The position numbers and the translations under genes are program-made. The notes under the pieces were generated by a model that was not told where the DNA came from, did not search any database, and saw nothing but the letters and a program-made list of their open reading frames with translations. Source: BACL27 sp964203235 (GTDB lineage Bacteria; Actinomycetota; Acidimicrobiia; Acidimicrobiales; Ilumatobacteraceae). From it: DNA of 64,000 nt. The DNA is taken from the NCBI GenBank assembly GCA_964203235.1, contig CAXNLE010000002.1, positions 124,001 to 188,000 of the forward strand, written 5' to 3'. This document shows positions 41,184 through 50,774 of this stretch, piece by piece. The stretch's first letter is position 1. Each line of letters opens with the position of its first letter.

Positions 41184-43162
41184 AGTCGCCTTTTTTCACC
41201 GCACACTTTCCTGCGACTTTTCCCGTCTTCATAACAATATATTTTGGTATCAGCGACATTGAATTTTGTAAGAAAATCTGTTTCCTGAGGCAAATTATTG
41301 GCGGATGAACACGGATATACGGCGACGAACGGACACGGATTATCTGTGTTTTCAGCGACGGCTGTACTGATAAACGCACCGAGTGCTAACGCTCCAATAA
41401 TACTGAGATGAATTCCATCTGACCTAAACCACAACTTCTGACCGGCGCTGTGAGCGTTCCAATCAGCTAACGCAAAGTGTTGCGGATCGCGGGCCACCGT
41501 TTCGCGCACCACTGTATTGAAATCGGCATACACCGAGCGCTTTCCATTAGTTCCTGGCGCAGGAAAATTCAGCGATTCCTTATATGTCAGAACAATCATC
41601 TTCAGATTCTTCGCAACAACAACTTCGATCAGATCTTTGTATTCATCTCCAATTTTTTTTGCGCTGCTGTCATACCCCACCATTAATACGACAGCATCAA
41701 ACGATTCGGTACTTTCTTCTAAAACGGTGACTACATTCTTTGGCGTTCTCATCTCACGACCAAAGCACGACCACTCTGAAATTCTGCGGCACGATTCTGC
41801 ATCAAGCGTGTATGTGAACCCGCTCAATGACTTTGTTGCATCTTTGAACCATCGCAGCGAAGCCATTGTCGAATCGCCGAGTAGTAAAACATTTACCGGC
41901 TTGACTAGTGGTAGAACTACTTGAGATTCAATAGGAGCGACTTCAGAAATTGCTGCTGCTTGCGGTTCTTGATTTTCTAGCGCTGCTTGCGCCGCTTGTG
42001 CTTCTGCCATTTGCATAGCTCCCGCATCAATTTTTGGTGCAACTGCAAACAATACGACTACGGCCGACAAGCTGAGCGACAGCGCAATACCCGCAGCAGA
42101 CAAACTGCGCACAGAGATACTTGAGAGCCACGTGTTGTGGCGAACTGGATTCTCAACTACGCGATATGAAATTGCAGAAAGCAAAATTGCCGCAACCACG
42201 ATCAACGCTTTGCCCCGTGCAGGTGGCAAACCAAATCGTGCTTCGATTAACACAAGCAATGGCCAGTGCCATAGATACAGCGAGTAGCTGCGCGCACCAA
42301 GACTTTGCAGAGGCCAAAGCGAGAGAAGTGAAACTGGCCCAAACTTTGCGCCACCAGCAATCAAAATAAACACCGTCGCTACGACAGGAAGTAACGCTGC
42401 ATAACCAGGGAAAATAGTTTTCTCAGTGAACCACACAGCAGTGCCGATAACCGCAACGAGTCCGATCCATCCGGCTACTGCTCTCAACATGCTCGGAATC
42501 TTGTAGACGTGCGAACCTGCAAGTGCTAGCAATGCTCCTGCACTTATCTCCCAAAAGCGTGCATGCGGAAGGTAATAACCGGCGCCCGGATTGCCCCTGG
42601 TAATTAAAATCGAAGCAGCCAGAGACGCGGCACCAGTAACGACTCCTACGCCAAGTAACCACTTTTTCCAATGGGATCTTCCAAACTTCACCGTGACGAA
42701 CACGATCAGTGGCCACAGCAAATAAAACTGCTCTTCTACTGCGAGTGACCAAAAGTGCCGCAGCGGCGATGGGGCTGTAACCCCCGAGAGATAATCGGAT
42801 GTTCGAAAAAACAGCACGATGTTGGCGCAAAAACCTAATGCGCCAAGGCCAACGGCGCTCAGTTCACGAACTTTCCCGGGTTCAAGCATGAACAGACCGG
42901 CAGCAACTGTGAGCAACGCGACCAGTATCGACATCGGCAGAATTCGTCGCGCGCGTCTGGCCCAGAAATTTAGTAAGTCGATTGAATTGTGCTCGCCCGC
43001 TTCATCGATAAGTAATTTCGTAATCAGAAAACCTGAAATCACAAAAAATACATCTACGCCGATGTAACCGCCAGGCAACCACGGCACCCCAGCGTGATTC
43101 AGCACCACCAGCCCAACTGCAAGTGCGCGCAGACCTTCGATGTCTGTACGGCGCGTTTTCAT
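41180..43162 (-). CDS. Acyltransferase 3 (OafA-like) with C-terminal SGNH domain
   Basis: 660 residues. The N-terminal 350 residues have ten or so membrane helices with the family hallmarks RTDIEGLRALAVGLVVLNHAG and DVFFVISGFLIT. A helix and Gln/Ala-rich linker lead to a C-terminal SGNH hydrolase-like domain with GDSTMASLRWF (block I), YDSS and DGIHLSIIG (the D-x-x-H pair). Such proteins move acetyl groups onto surface polysaccharides or peptidoglycan. The stop overlaps the convergent M14 gene by 4 bp. Confidence 0.9.
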   Translation of the reverse strand: MKTRRTDIEGLRALAVGLVVLNHAGVPWLPGGYIGVDVFFVISGFLITKLLIDEAGEHNSIDLLNFWARRARRILPMSILVALLTVAAGLFMLEPGKVRELSAVGLGALGFCANIVLFFRTSDYLSGVTAPSPLRHFWSLAVEEQFYLLWPLIVFVTVKFGRSHWKKWLLGVGVVTGAASLAASILITRGNPGAGYYLPHARFWEISAGALLALAGSHVYKIPSMLRAVAGWIGLVAVIGTAVWFTEKTIFPGYAALLPVVATVFILIAGGAKFGPVSLLSLWPLQSLGARSYSLYLWHWPLLVLIEARFGLPPARGKALIVVAAILLSAISYRVVENPVRHNTWLSSISVRSLSAAGIALSLSLSAVVVLFAVAPKIDAGAMQMAEAQAAQAALENQEPQAAAISEVAPIESQVVLPLVKPVNVLLLGDSTMASLRWFKDATKSLSGFTYTLDAESCRRISEWSCFGREMRTPKNVVTVLEESTESFDAVVLMVGYDSSAKKIGDEYKDLIEVVVAKNLKMIVLTYKESLNFPAPGTNGKRSVYADFNTVVRETVARDPQHFALADWNAHSAGQKLWFRSDGIHLSIIGALALGAFISTAVAENTDNPCPFVAVYPCSSANNLPQETDFLTKFNVADTKIYCYEDGKSRRKVCGEKRRL

Positions 43163-43264
43163 CTTTGAGACGCTATCTATTAGCAGTAAACGTGTGACGG
43201 GATAATACCTAAACTCAAGTGTCTAGTGGCACTGACTTGCCGAGACTTCTCTACACTTTTAATC

Positions 43265-43741
43265 GTGTCAGGTATTCGCGGGTTAAATCATGCAGTTCTA
43301 TATGTAACTGATGCACGACAGAGTGCCGCGTTCTATCGAGACGTACTTGGTTTTTCAATCGTGCAAGAAACTGCTGGTGGTCGTGCGGTGTTTATTCGAG
43401 CAGGCGGCTCAACAAACCATCACGACCTCGGGCTCTTCAGCATCGGCGCAACTAGCAAGTCACAAGGCACCGGTTTGTATCACCTTGCCTGGCAGGTAGA
43501 CACGATCGACGAACTCGCCGCTATTCGAACAAAGTTGGCAACAGCCGGCGCGCTTAAAGGCGAAAGTGATCACGGCGTTTCGAAGAGTCTCTACGGTCAC
43601 GACCCCGACACTATTGAGTTTGAAATTATGTGGATGGTGCCCGAATCGCATTGGGGCACATATGCGACCAACGCCATTGTTGCCCCACTTGATATCGCAG
43701 CTGAAGTCGCGCAATGGTCTGGTGTCGTGACTACGAATTAG
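43265..43741 (+). CDS. VOC (glyoxalase/extradiol dioxygenase-like) protein
   Basis: 158 residues from GTG 43265, just before GIRGLNHAVLYVTD, the usual start of these domains; an in-frame start at 43226 adds 13 unlikely residues. Metal ligands: His in GLNHAVL, His in LYHLAWQV and Glu in TIEFEIMW, the VOC order. Resembles single-domain CatE-like glyoxalases. Substrate unknown. Confidence 0.8.
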   Translation: MSGIRGLNHAVLYVTDARQSAAFYRDVLGFSIVQETAGGRAVFIRAGGSTNHHDLGLFSIGATSKSQGTGLYHLAWQVDTIDELAAIRTKLATAGALKGESDHGVSKSLYGHDPDTIEFEIMWMVPESHWGTYATNAIVAPLDIAAEVAQWSGVVTTN

Positions 43742-43808
43742 CTGATTTAGTCGGTTGCAGATTGGGGCTTGGGCGACCCGATAAATCCGTAAAGAGAATG
43801 CGAGATGT

Positions 43809-43824
43809 ACGTATATATAGGTGT
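43809..43824. promoter_or_regulatory. ACGTATATATAGGTGT, third copy of the TATATA-GGTGT motif
   Basis: Shares TATATATAGGTGT with the sites at 25755 and 27359 but its left arm is imperfect. It lies 90 bp upstream of the subtilase start. Confidence 0.35.
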
Positions 43825-43913
43825 AGCTAGTGTTGTAAAAGCAAAAGCGGCAAATTCTCATGCTTGTTAAGTCATGAAAGTTATCAATACGTGTTTAAGG
43901 TAGTTTTGTAACT

Positions 43914-46067
43914 GTGAAATCTGTGATTGCGGGGTTGTTGGCTTCGTTGATGTCGGTAACGCCAGTCGCGGCAAAGAATGACGATGGCGATCAGGGCAAG
44001 TCATCGCAAAGTTCTAGCAATACGACGACAACTGTTGCGGCGACAAAGAATTCGGGAAATTCAGGCAATTCAGGCAACTCAAGCAACTCGAACAATTCAG
44101 GGAGCTCAAGCAACTCGAGCAACTCGAACAATTCAGGGAGCTCAAGCAACTCGAACAACTCGAACAATTCAGGGAGCTCAAGCAACTCGAGCAACTCGAA
44201 CAATTCAGGGAGCTCAAGCAACTCGAACAACTCGAACAATTCAGGGAGCTCAAGCAACTCGAGCAACTCGAACAATTCAGGAAACTCGAGCAGCTCGAAC
44301 AATTCAGGCAACTCAGGCAACTCAAGCAACTCAAGCAACTCGAACAATTCAGGAAACTCGAGCAACTCAAGCAACTCGGGAAATTCGGCGAACGCAGGAA
44401 GTGCGAACAACGCAAACTCCTCTAACAACGCAGACAATTCAGAAAATGCGAAATCAAACGACAAGACAAAAACTGAAACAGAAGTTAAAGATGCTAAAGA
44501 AGATGACGAAACTAGTGAAGTCGAAAATGTAGACGACCCCGAAACACCACGAACTTACATTGTTCGATTTGTTTCGAACGTAAAAGCCGCTGACGCTGGC
44601 AAAGCAATGGTTGATACGTATAACGACGAAGTAGCGAAAGAAAATAACGCAGCCCGCAAGACCGCCAAAGCAGAAGACGCCAAAGCAAATAACGCAAAAT
44701 CAAAAAAGGCGCGCTCGATAAATTCTGCGGCGACAGAAAACACAAAAGTCAAACTAAAGGCGAGCGGTACCTACAAGTTGGCGTTTGAAAAAGTTTTAAA
44801 CGCTGCCGTGATTCAAGTGCCCCCGTCGGCTGTTGCCGGTTTGCTGCGAAATCCGCGAGTGTTGTCGATTGAACAAGACTCAACCGTATTAGTTGACCCA
44901 ACTTCGGCAACACAGACTGGCGCAACTTGGGGTTTAGATCGACTCGATCAACGATCGCTGCCGTTGTCTGGCACTTTCACTAGTCCGTCAACTGCATCAA
45001 GTGTTTTTGCATATGTTGTCGATACCGGAATCGATGCGACGCACGTCGAATTTGGTGGACGAGTAAACAGTGGTTTTGATGCGGTCAACGGTGGTAGCGG
45101 ACAAAGTGATTGCAACGGACACGGAACACACGTCGCCGGCACTATCGCCTCTCAAACTTATGGCGTCGCTAAAGCCGCACGTCTTGTGCCAGTTCGAGTG
45201 CTCGACTGTAACGGATCAGGTACTTACTCTGGAGTAATCGCGGGCCTTGATTGGATCGCGCAAAATCGTCCATCAACTCAACGAGCAATTGTAAATATGA
45301 GTCTTGGTGGTGGCGCAAGTTCGTCGCTTGACTCGGCTGTTGCATCATTGATAGCGAGTGGAGTTGCGGTCGTTGTTGCAGCGGGCAATAGCAACACTGA
45401 TGCATGTACAACTTCGCCTGCACGAGCCACATCGGCGATAACAGTTGGTGCGACGACGATCAATGACAGTCGTGCAAGTTTTTCAAATTATGGTTCGTGC
45501 CTTGACATATTCGCGCCAGGTGCAAACATCACATCAACTATCCCAGGAAACCAAACTGCGATTTATTCAGGAACTTCAATGGCCGCACCGCACGTCGCAG
45601 GATTAGCGGTCGTTGCACTTTCGTTGACAGCGATGACACCAGCGCAACTTGCGACGTATTTAAGTGACACTGCGACAACTAATGCAGTGAGCAGTGCGGG
45701 CACTTCGAGCCCGAACCTTCTTGCGTATCTCAGTGGTTCGACAGGTTCGACACCGCCGCCGAATACTGGCACACCAGCGACCGTACCTACACAACCTGCC
45801 GCACCAATAGCCGAAGCGCGCAACAAAGCAGCGATTGTGTCATGGACATTGCCCGATGACGGTGGCTCAGCGATTGTTGTTCAGACGATTCGCGCATATC
45901 TAGATGGACGAGTTGTCGCTTCAACGCGCGTAGATGGCGTGACAACTTCGACGCGCATCACTCGGCTGAGGAATAATCTCAACTACTACTTCACTGTTCA
46001 GGCGTCGAATGCGGTTGGTGCCAGCGCCGAATCTGCGGCGTCGAATGTGGTTACTCCGACTAGATAA
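43914..46067 (+). CDS. Secreted subtilisin-like serine protease (S8) with Ser/Asn repeat arm and Fn3 domain
   Basis: 717 residues, GTG start. Signal peptide (1-20), then about 130 residues of Ser/Asn/Gly repeats, an acidic/basic linker, an inhibitor I9-like propeptide (TYIVRFVSNVKAADAG..) near 200-310, and the catalytic domain. Catalytic Asp is in YVVDTGIDATH, His in CNGHGTHVAGT, oxyanion Asn in VAAGNSN, Ser in SGTSMAAPHVAG. A C-terminal Fn3-like domain (PAAPIAEARNKAAIVSWTLP) follows. Proteinase K-type extracellular protease. The repeat arm precedes the propeptide, which is unusual and may tether the enzyme at the surface. Confidence 0.92.
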   Translation: MKSVIAGLLASLMSVTPVAAKNDDGDQGKSSQSSSNTTTTVAATKNSGNSGNSGNSSNSNNSGSSSNSSNSNNSGSSSNSNNSNNSGSSSNSSNSNNSGSSSNSNNSNNSGSSSNSSNSNNSGNSSSSNNSGNSGNSSNSSNSNNSGNSSNSSNSGNSANAGSANNANSSNNADNSENAKSNDKTKTETEVKDAKEDDETSEVENVDDPETPRTYIVRFVSNVKAADAGKAMVDTYNDEVAKENNAARKTAKAEDAKANNAKSKKARSINSAATENTKVKLKASGTYKLAFEKVLNAAVIQVPPSAVAGLLRNPRVLSIEQDSTVLVDPTSATQTGATWGLDRLDQRSLPLSGTFTSPSTASSVFAYVVDTGIDATHVEFGGRVNSGFDAVNGGSGQSDCNGHGTHVAGTIASQTYGVAKAARLVPVRVLDCNGSGTYSGVIAGLDWIAQNRPSTQRAIVNMSLGGGASSSLDSAVASLIASGVAVVVAAGNSNTDACTTSPARATSAITVGATTINDSRASFSNYGSCLDIFAPGANITSTIPGNQTAIYSGTSMAAPHVAGLAVVALSLTAMTPAQLATYLSDTATTNAVSSAGTSSPNLLAYLSGSTGSTPPPNTGTPATVPTQPAAPIAEARNKAAIVSWTLPDDGGSAIVVQTIRAYLDGRVVASTRVDGVTTSTRITRLRNNLNYYFTVQASNAVGASAESAASNVVTPTR
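44100..44279 (+). repeat. Five 36-bp tandem repeats in the subtilase gene
   Basis: Five exact-length 36-bp units, each starting GGGAGCTCAAGCAACTCG and ending AACAATTCA, in two alternating variants (GAGCAAC or GAACAAC in the middle). They encode SSNSSNSNNSG-type repeats. The near identity suggests length change by slippage or recombination, always in frame. Confidence 0.9.
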
Positions 46068-46151
46068 CTGAGGTTTTCTCGGGTCACATGGGCCCACTTC
46101 GTCGGCAATTCCTCCTATTACAGATCTATCCGCATTAGACTTTTGTGGTAC

Positions 46152-46192
46152 AAGTCAAACCGAGGTTCAGTACTCATCCCACGGTTTGACTT
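46152..46192 (+). promoter_or_regulatory. Strong inverted repeat just before the adhesin gene
   Basis: AAGTCAAACCG (46152-46162) and CGGTTTGACTT (46182-46192) are perfect 11-bp arms with a 19-base loop. The right arm ends directly before the AGAGG of the probable ribosome site and the TTG start at 46205. No T-run follows, so a terminator is unlikely; an operator or a translation-controlling hairpin fits better. Confidence 0.5.
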
Positions 46193-46204
46193 AGAGGCAA
46201 AGTC

Positions 46205-49200
46205 TTGGCGCTAAAAATCCGAAGATCACTTGTGCATGGTCTGTCGGTTACTTCACATCTGTTTGTTGCGATTTTTTTAATCACAATAACACTTGCCATT
46301 AATTTGACGCTTAACGAATCACCCGCCAACGCCGCAGCATGCGACGCTTCAGGGTATTCAGAGTCTGAGTCTGCAGGCGTGCGAACAGTTACTTTTAATA
46401 CCGCAAGTAGTTGCACATATGCGCTACCCGATGGCGTAACTTCAATAAGTTACGCGCTAGTCGGCGGCGGTGGCGGCGGTGGCGGCGGTGTCGCAACTGG
46501 GCAAAATAAAGGTGGCAGTGGCGGACGCGGTGGAAAAATTGTTGAAGCGAGCAACGTCACCGTAACAAGCGGTGCGACCCTGACGTTAACTGTTGGCAGT
46601 GGTGGTAACGGTGGAGCAGCAACTAAAAATGGTGTAACTGGATCGAACTCGTTACTCGGTATTTCAAGTGGCGCTTCGGTGACTGCGCTTGGCGGCAACC
46701 GCGGTGCGCGCGGCAGTAGCAAAACGAATAACTCAGGCAGCGGTACCGGAAATGGTGGTGCAGGCGCCGGCACTAGCGCGGCCGGTTCAGGCGGCGCAGG
46801 TTCTAATAACACGGTGAACTCGACAACCTACGGCGGTGGCGGTGGTGGCGGCGCAAGCCCAACCGACTTGCTCGGATCTGGTGGCACTGGCGGCGGCGGC
46901 GGCGGTGGCACAACCGGAAGTGCTGGCACTGCTGGTACCACTAACACTGGTGGTGGTGGTGGCGGCGGCGGCGGTCATGCGACAGCCACCGGTGCTGGTG
47001 GTGCGGGCGGAAAAGGAATAATCGTTGTCAAATTCACACTCGACTCAACGGCACCGACTGTAACGCTTGCGGCAGCAGCATCAACTTTCAATACGGCGTC
47101 AATCTCTTTTACGGTCACAGGTAACGAAGCGATCCGATGCTCAGATCTGTCTACTACCGATGGAGTTGACTTCACTCTCACCAACATGAGCATTAGCTCG
47201 ATTCAACAAACCAATTCGAACGTCTGCACGCTGTTTGGCTTGTCAACTGCCGCTGCAGACAATACAACTGTCAGGTCAACTGTTGCCCGGGCTGACACAT
47301 TTTCAATTCGAGACCTTGCAGGCAACGCTCAAACAACATTAACTGCAGCACCCAAGTTCACCGATGTAACGAGACCCACAAACGACACAACTGCGCCAAC
47401 TGTTCTGAGTGTGAGTTCAACTAAGGCGAACGGAAGCTACAAGGCAGCTGAAGTTGTCTCAATTCAAGTGAACTTCAGCGAGGTCGTCAACGTTGCAGGA
47501 GGCAATCCAACTTTGACACTTGAAACAGGCACAACTGATCGAACAGTTAGCTATTCGGGAGGAACGGGAACAAATATCTTGTCGTTTTCGTATACGGTTC
47601 AGGCGGGCGACACTAGTGGCGACCTCGACTACACGACCGCAAGTACCCTCGCTCTCCCCGTTGGGGTGACAATTAAAGACGGCGCCGCCACACCGAATGA
47701 CGCGACACTCACGTTGCCAACAGCAGGTGCAGCTGGATCACTTAGCGCCAATAAGGCGATCGTGATTGACACCACTGCCCCAACAGTCTCGAATGTAAGC
47801 GGTACCTCAAATACTTATTATGCCGAGGAAGTAGTGCCCATCTCGGTTGTCTTTAGCGAGAGCGTCAACATCACGGGCACCCCGACCCTAAGACTAAACA
47901 TCGGCGCTAGCGCCAGATACGCGTATTCACAGGGTTCGAGCGGCACATCATTGTTGATGGCGTACACAATTGTTTGCAATGATGACTCGAACGACCTTAA
48001 TTATCTGGCAACTAACTCGCTTGAACTTGATGGTGGCACAATCACCGATATCGCTGGCAACACCGCGACGCTGACTCTGCCAGCAACGACCAATGCAAAC
48101 TCACTTGCGGAACAATCTGCGATAAGGGTGGACGGAACAAAATTTGATAATGCAACAAATTGCACATCAGTCACCCCAACCGTAACCGCAATCTCATCAA
48201 GCAAAACAAACGGGTCGTATAAGGCCGGTGCAGAAATTTCAGTTCAAGTTAGATTCGACGAGACTGTGACGGTAACAGGCACTCCACAAATTACACTCGC
48301 AACCGGTGGCGCGGGTCGCACAGTGAATTATGCGTCAGGAAGCCCAGGCACTGAACTGACGTTTACGTATACGGTGCAGGCTGGCGATACTTCTACAGAC
48401 CTTGACTATGTCGGCACAGGGTCTCTAACACTCAATGGCGGAACAATCAACCTTCAGGCAGACGTTACTATCGCGGCAACGCGTACTCTTCCAACACCTG
48501 GCGCGAGTGGCTCACTTGGTGCAAATAGTGCGTTAGTCATAGATACGACTGCGCCCACTGTGACTCTGTTGCGTTCTGCTGCGACGTCTACATCTGCCAC
48601 AATTACGTTCACTGTCACCGGCAACGAAAACATCACTTGCTCAACTTTGTCAACTGCTTCTGGAACAGACTTTACTTTCACAAATATTTCGGCGATTACT
48701 GGCATCGTGCAAACTTCTGCAACGGTTTGCACAATCACAGCAACCTCAACAGCAACCGCTGGCGGCGCAACAGTTAACTCAAGTTTGACCGCAGCCGGCT
48801 CATTTTCAATGACCGACACCGCAGGCAACGCTCAAACAACACTCACCATCACCACACTGGGAACAGACAACCTGATCGCAGTCACGGTACCCACAACCAC
48901 AACAACGACCGCCGCGCCAGCGACACCTGGCAACAGCGGCGGTGGCGGTGGCGGAACCACAACCACAACCACAACCGCAACAACAACAACAACAACGACT
49001 GTCGCGCCAATAACGACAACAACCGTTTCGACCCAGAGCACCACCACAACCACGGCGCGAGCAACAACAACAACCGTTTCAACCCGGCGCACCACCACAA
49101 CCACGGCGCGTGCGACGACAACCACGACCATCCGTGCCGCGTCGACTACAACCGTGGCCTTCAGCGTGCCTACAGGTCGTCGCATAACGATCTGCCACGC

Positions 49201-50557
49201 CACCAGTTCTGCAGCTAACCCCTACGCAAATATCACTGTGGATGCCAAAGGTCTTTTCGGCCACGGCGACCACAACGACGACATAATCCCAGCACCAAGC
49301 AGCGGCTGCCCGAGCGGCACAATGACCACTTTGCCAGGTGTAACAACTACGATCTCTGGTACCAGCTCGACCACGAGCACAACATCACCATTTGGCCCGC
49401 TCTCCTCAAGCAGTTCGAGCACCACAACAAGCTCGAGCACTGCGGGCAACCGAGCCTCTAACACTCTGCCACAGCCAGTGGTACCAACTTTTCCGCCGAC
49501 GAGTCAATCATTGACATCCACATCAAGTTCTTCGAGCACTCGGACGGACATAGAGCCGCAAGACACGACGACAACAACAACGACAACCACATTGCCTCCG
49601 GGCACTAACACGATCGAGATTAACGGTCGCGCGATCGCCGTCAATGATGCAGTAATAGGACAAGCAAACGACGTTGGTCCTGCACCTTCTGCATCGCTTG
49701 ACGACCCAACCGGTGGCCGCAATGCGTTCGGAGTTGACCGCACGAGCACAAAACGCACAACGCTTCCTGTTCTCGCAGCTGAGCGCTTCGACTCATACGT
49801 ACCAGGACCAGCCCTAAATCTTGAGGTCATTGGTGCCCGCACAACCGCTCAATTCGTTGTAGCGCTGGGCGTCTCCTCGAACACCAACACAATCGTTGCT
49901 GCACTTAACGAATCGATGGCCCGTCTTGGTAAAGACTTTGCGCGTGTTGATTCTGCGCAATCCCTTACTGCGCCAGACACCGCCTCGCTCGCGGCGCTCG
50001 CCGACGCAAAATCAACCGACACTCTGATGTCGCGAATCTTCGCCGACTCAGAACTTCCTGAGCCAACCCGGCTTACCGACCTGTCAATTCCAAAGTCAAG
50101 CAAGTGGTTGAAGATCACCGGCCAAGTCCAAGGCTATGTACCAGAAACCGTCGTCTATCTGGCAGTTACATCTAAGCCAATCGTCTTTGCTGAAGCGATA
50201 GTCGACCGCGAAGGCAATGCACGACTCGTGGGCTCGTTTCCCTTGGACGTGCTCAGTGCTGACTTTCATCGACTGCGTATAGTCGGCATCCGCCAGGTTT
50301 ACGGCGTAACGCTCGACCGTCAAGGCGAGATGCAGCTGTCAGAAAGCACGATCGCCAAGATCGGCGAGTTCGACGCGCAAACTAGTGCGACTGTTCGAGT
50401 GTCTGGCCCCAACAAGTGGGGTGGCTACCACAGCGCAATCCGTGTCGTGCCGCTTCAGGAGCCGCAGCCGTGGTGGACACTTTGGATCATCGGCTTGATT
50501 GCTCTCCTTGCGCTGATCGCACTATTTGCGCGCAAAGTTGTGTCGCGCCGCGAGTGA
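46205..50557 (+). CDS. Giant cell-surface adhesin-like protein
   Basis: 1450 residues, TTG start. Signal/anchor helix (about 18-40); Gly-rich domain with long Gly runs to about residue 275; two Ig-like repeats starting TAPTVTLAAAA and TAPTVTLLRSA (each with CSxLST and VCTI Cys); between them three repeats of about 120 residues (PTVLSVSSTKANGSYKA.., PTVSNVSGTSN.., PTVTAISSSKTNGSYKA..); a Thr-rich linker; a small module with RRITICHATSSAANPY and GHGDHNDDIIP; Ser/Thr linkers; a C-terminal domain of about 270 residues; one membrane helix (WWTLWIIGLIALLALIALF) and basic tail. Likely membrane-anchored stalk and adhesin; ligand unknown. Confidence 0.85.
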   Translation: MALKIRRSLVHGLSVTSHLFVAIFLITITLAINLTLNESPANAAACDASGYSESESAGVRTVTFNTASSCTYALPDGVTSISYALVGGGGGGGGGVATGQNKGGSGGRGGKIVEASNVTVTSGATLTLTVGSGGNGGAATKNGVTGSNSLLGISSGASVTALGGNRGARGSSKTNNSGSGTGNGGAGAGTSAAGSGGAGSNNTVNSTTYGGGGGGGASPTDLLGSGGTGGGGGGGTTGSAGTAGTTNTGGGGGGGGGHATATGAGGAGGKGIIVVKFTLDSTAPTVTLAAAASTFNTASISFTVTGNEAIRCSDLSTTDGVDFTLTNMSISSIQQTNSNVCTLFGLSTAAADNTTVRSTVARADTFSIRDLAGNAQTTLTAAPKFTDVTRPTNDTTAPTVLSVSSTKANGSYKAAEVVSIQVNFSEVVNVAGGNPTLTLETGTTDRTVSYSGGTGTNILSFSYTVQAGDTSGDLDYTTASTLALPVGVTIKDGAATPNDATLTLPTAGAAGSLSANKAIVIDTTAPTVSNVSGTSNTYYAEEVVPISVVFSESVNITGTPTLRLNIGASARYAYSQGSSGTSLLMAYTIVCNDDSNDLNYLATNSLELDGGTITDIAGNTATLTLPATTNANSLAEQSAIRVDGTKFDNATNCTSVTPTVTAISSSKTNGSYKAGAEISVQVRFDETVTVTGTPQITLATGGAGRTVNYASGSPGTELTFTYTVQAGDTSTDLDYVGTGSLTLNGGTINLQADVTIAATRTLPTPGASGSLGANSALVIDTTAPTVTLLRSAATSTSATITFTVTGNENITCSTLSTASGTDFTFTNISAITGIVQTSATVCTITATSTATAGGATVNSSLTAAGSFSMTDTAGNAQTTLTITTLGTDNLIAVTVPTTTTTTAAPATPGNSGGGGGGTTTTTTTATTTTTTTVAPITTTTVSTQSTTTTTARATTTTVSTRRTTTTTARATTTTTIRAASTTTVAFSVPTGRRITICHATSSAANPYANITVDAKGLFGHGDHNDDIIPAPSSGCPSGTMTTLPGVTTTISGTSSTTSTTSPFGPLSSSSSSTTTSSSTAGNRASNTLPQPVVPTFPPTSQSLTSTSSSSSTRTDIEPQDTTTTTTTTTLPPGTNTIEINGRAIAVNDAVIGQANDVGPAPSASLDDPTGGRNAFGVDRTSTKRTTLPVLAAERFDSYVPGPALNLEVIGARTTAQFVVALGVSSNTNTIVAALNESMARLGKDFARVDSAQSLTAPDTASLAALADAKSTDTLMSRIFADSELPEPTRLTDLSIPKSSKWLKITGQVQGYVPETVVYLAVTSKPIVFAEAIVDREGNARLVGSFPLDVLSADFHRLRIVGIRQVYGVTLDRQGEMQLSESTIAKIGEFDAQTSATVRVSGPNKWGGYHSAIRVVPLQEPQPWWTLWIIGLIALLALIALFARKVVSRRE

Positions 50558-50571
50558 ATCATCGGCACGAC

Positions 50572-50724
50572 TTTGATGATCATTTTTGCCATTTCGGCTT
50601 GGGTGATGTTCAGACTTTTTCGAAGCTGACAAAGCGTCATCTGTCGGTGCTCGCGAAGAGTTCGTTTGAATTCGGCATCTATCTGTTTGGCGACCTTCGG
50701 GTTTTTTCGCAACTCGTCGCGCAA
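50572..50724 (-). pseudogene. Fragment of the HigA-like antitoxin gene
   Basis: Residues LRDELRKNPKVAKQ through TQAEMAKMI match the N-terminal half of the intact antitoxin at 52585-52905, with few changes at DNA level, then break off at ATGATCATC before helix 3 of the HTH. Same strand and orientation as the intact gene, 2.2 kb away. Evidence of a partial duplication; not functional. Confidence 0.85.
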
Positions 50725-50774
50725 TAATGGGCGTAATTACTCGCTCTGAACTTTGAGTGGCGCGACCTAGACGA

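Noticed and set aside
43742..43913. Riboswitch-like leader before the subtilase gene
   Set aside because: I compared it by eye with c-di-GMP and c-di-AMP riboswitch cores and could not draw the required stems.
43991..44464. Minus-strand Leu/Glu-rich ORFs over the subtilase repeats
   Set aside because: Shadows of the 36-bp repeats; the plus strand encodes a standard subtilase.
46450..46812. Minus-strand Pro-rich ORF in the Gly-rich part of the adhesin
   Set aside because: Antisense of Gly codons gives Pro/Ala runs; shadow.
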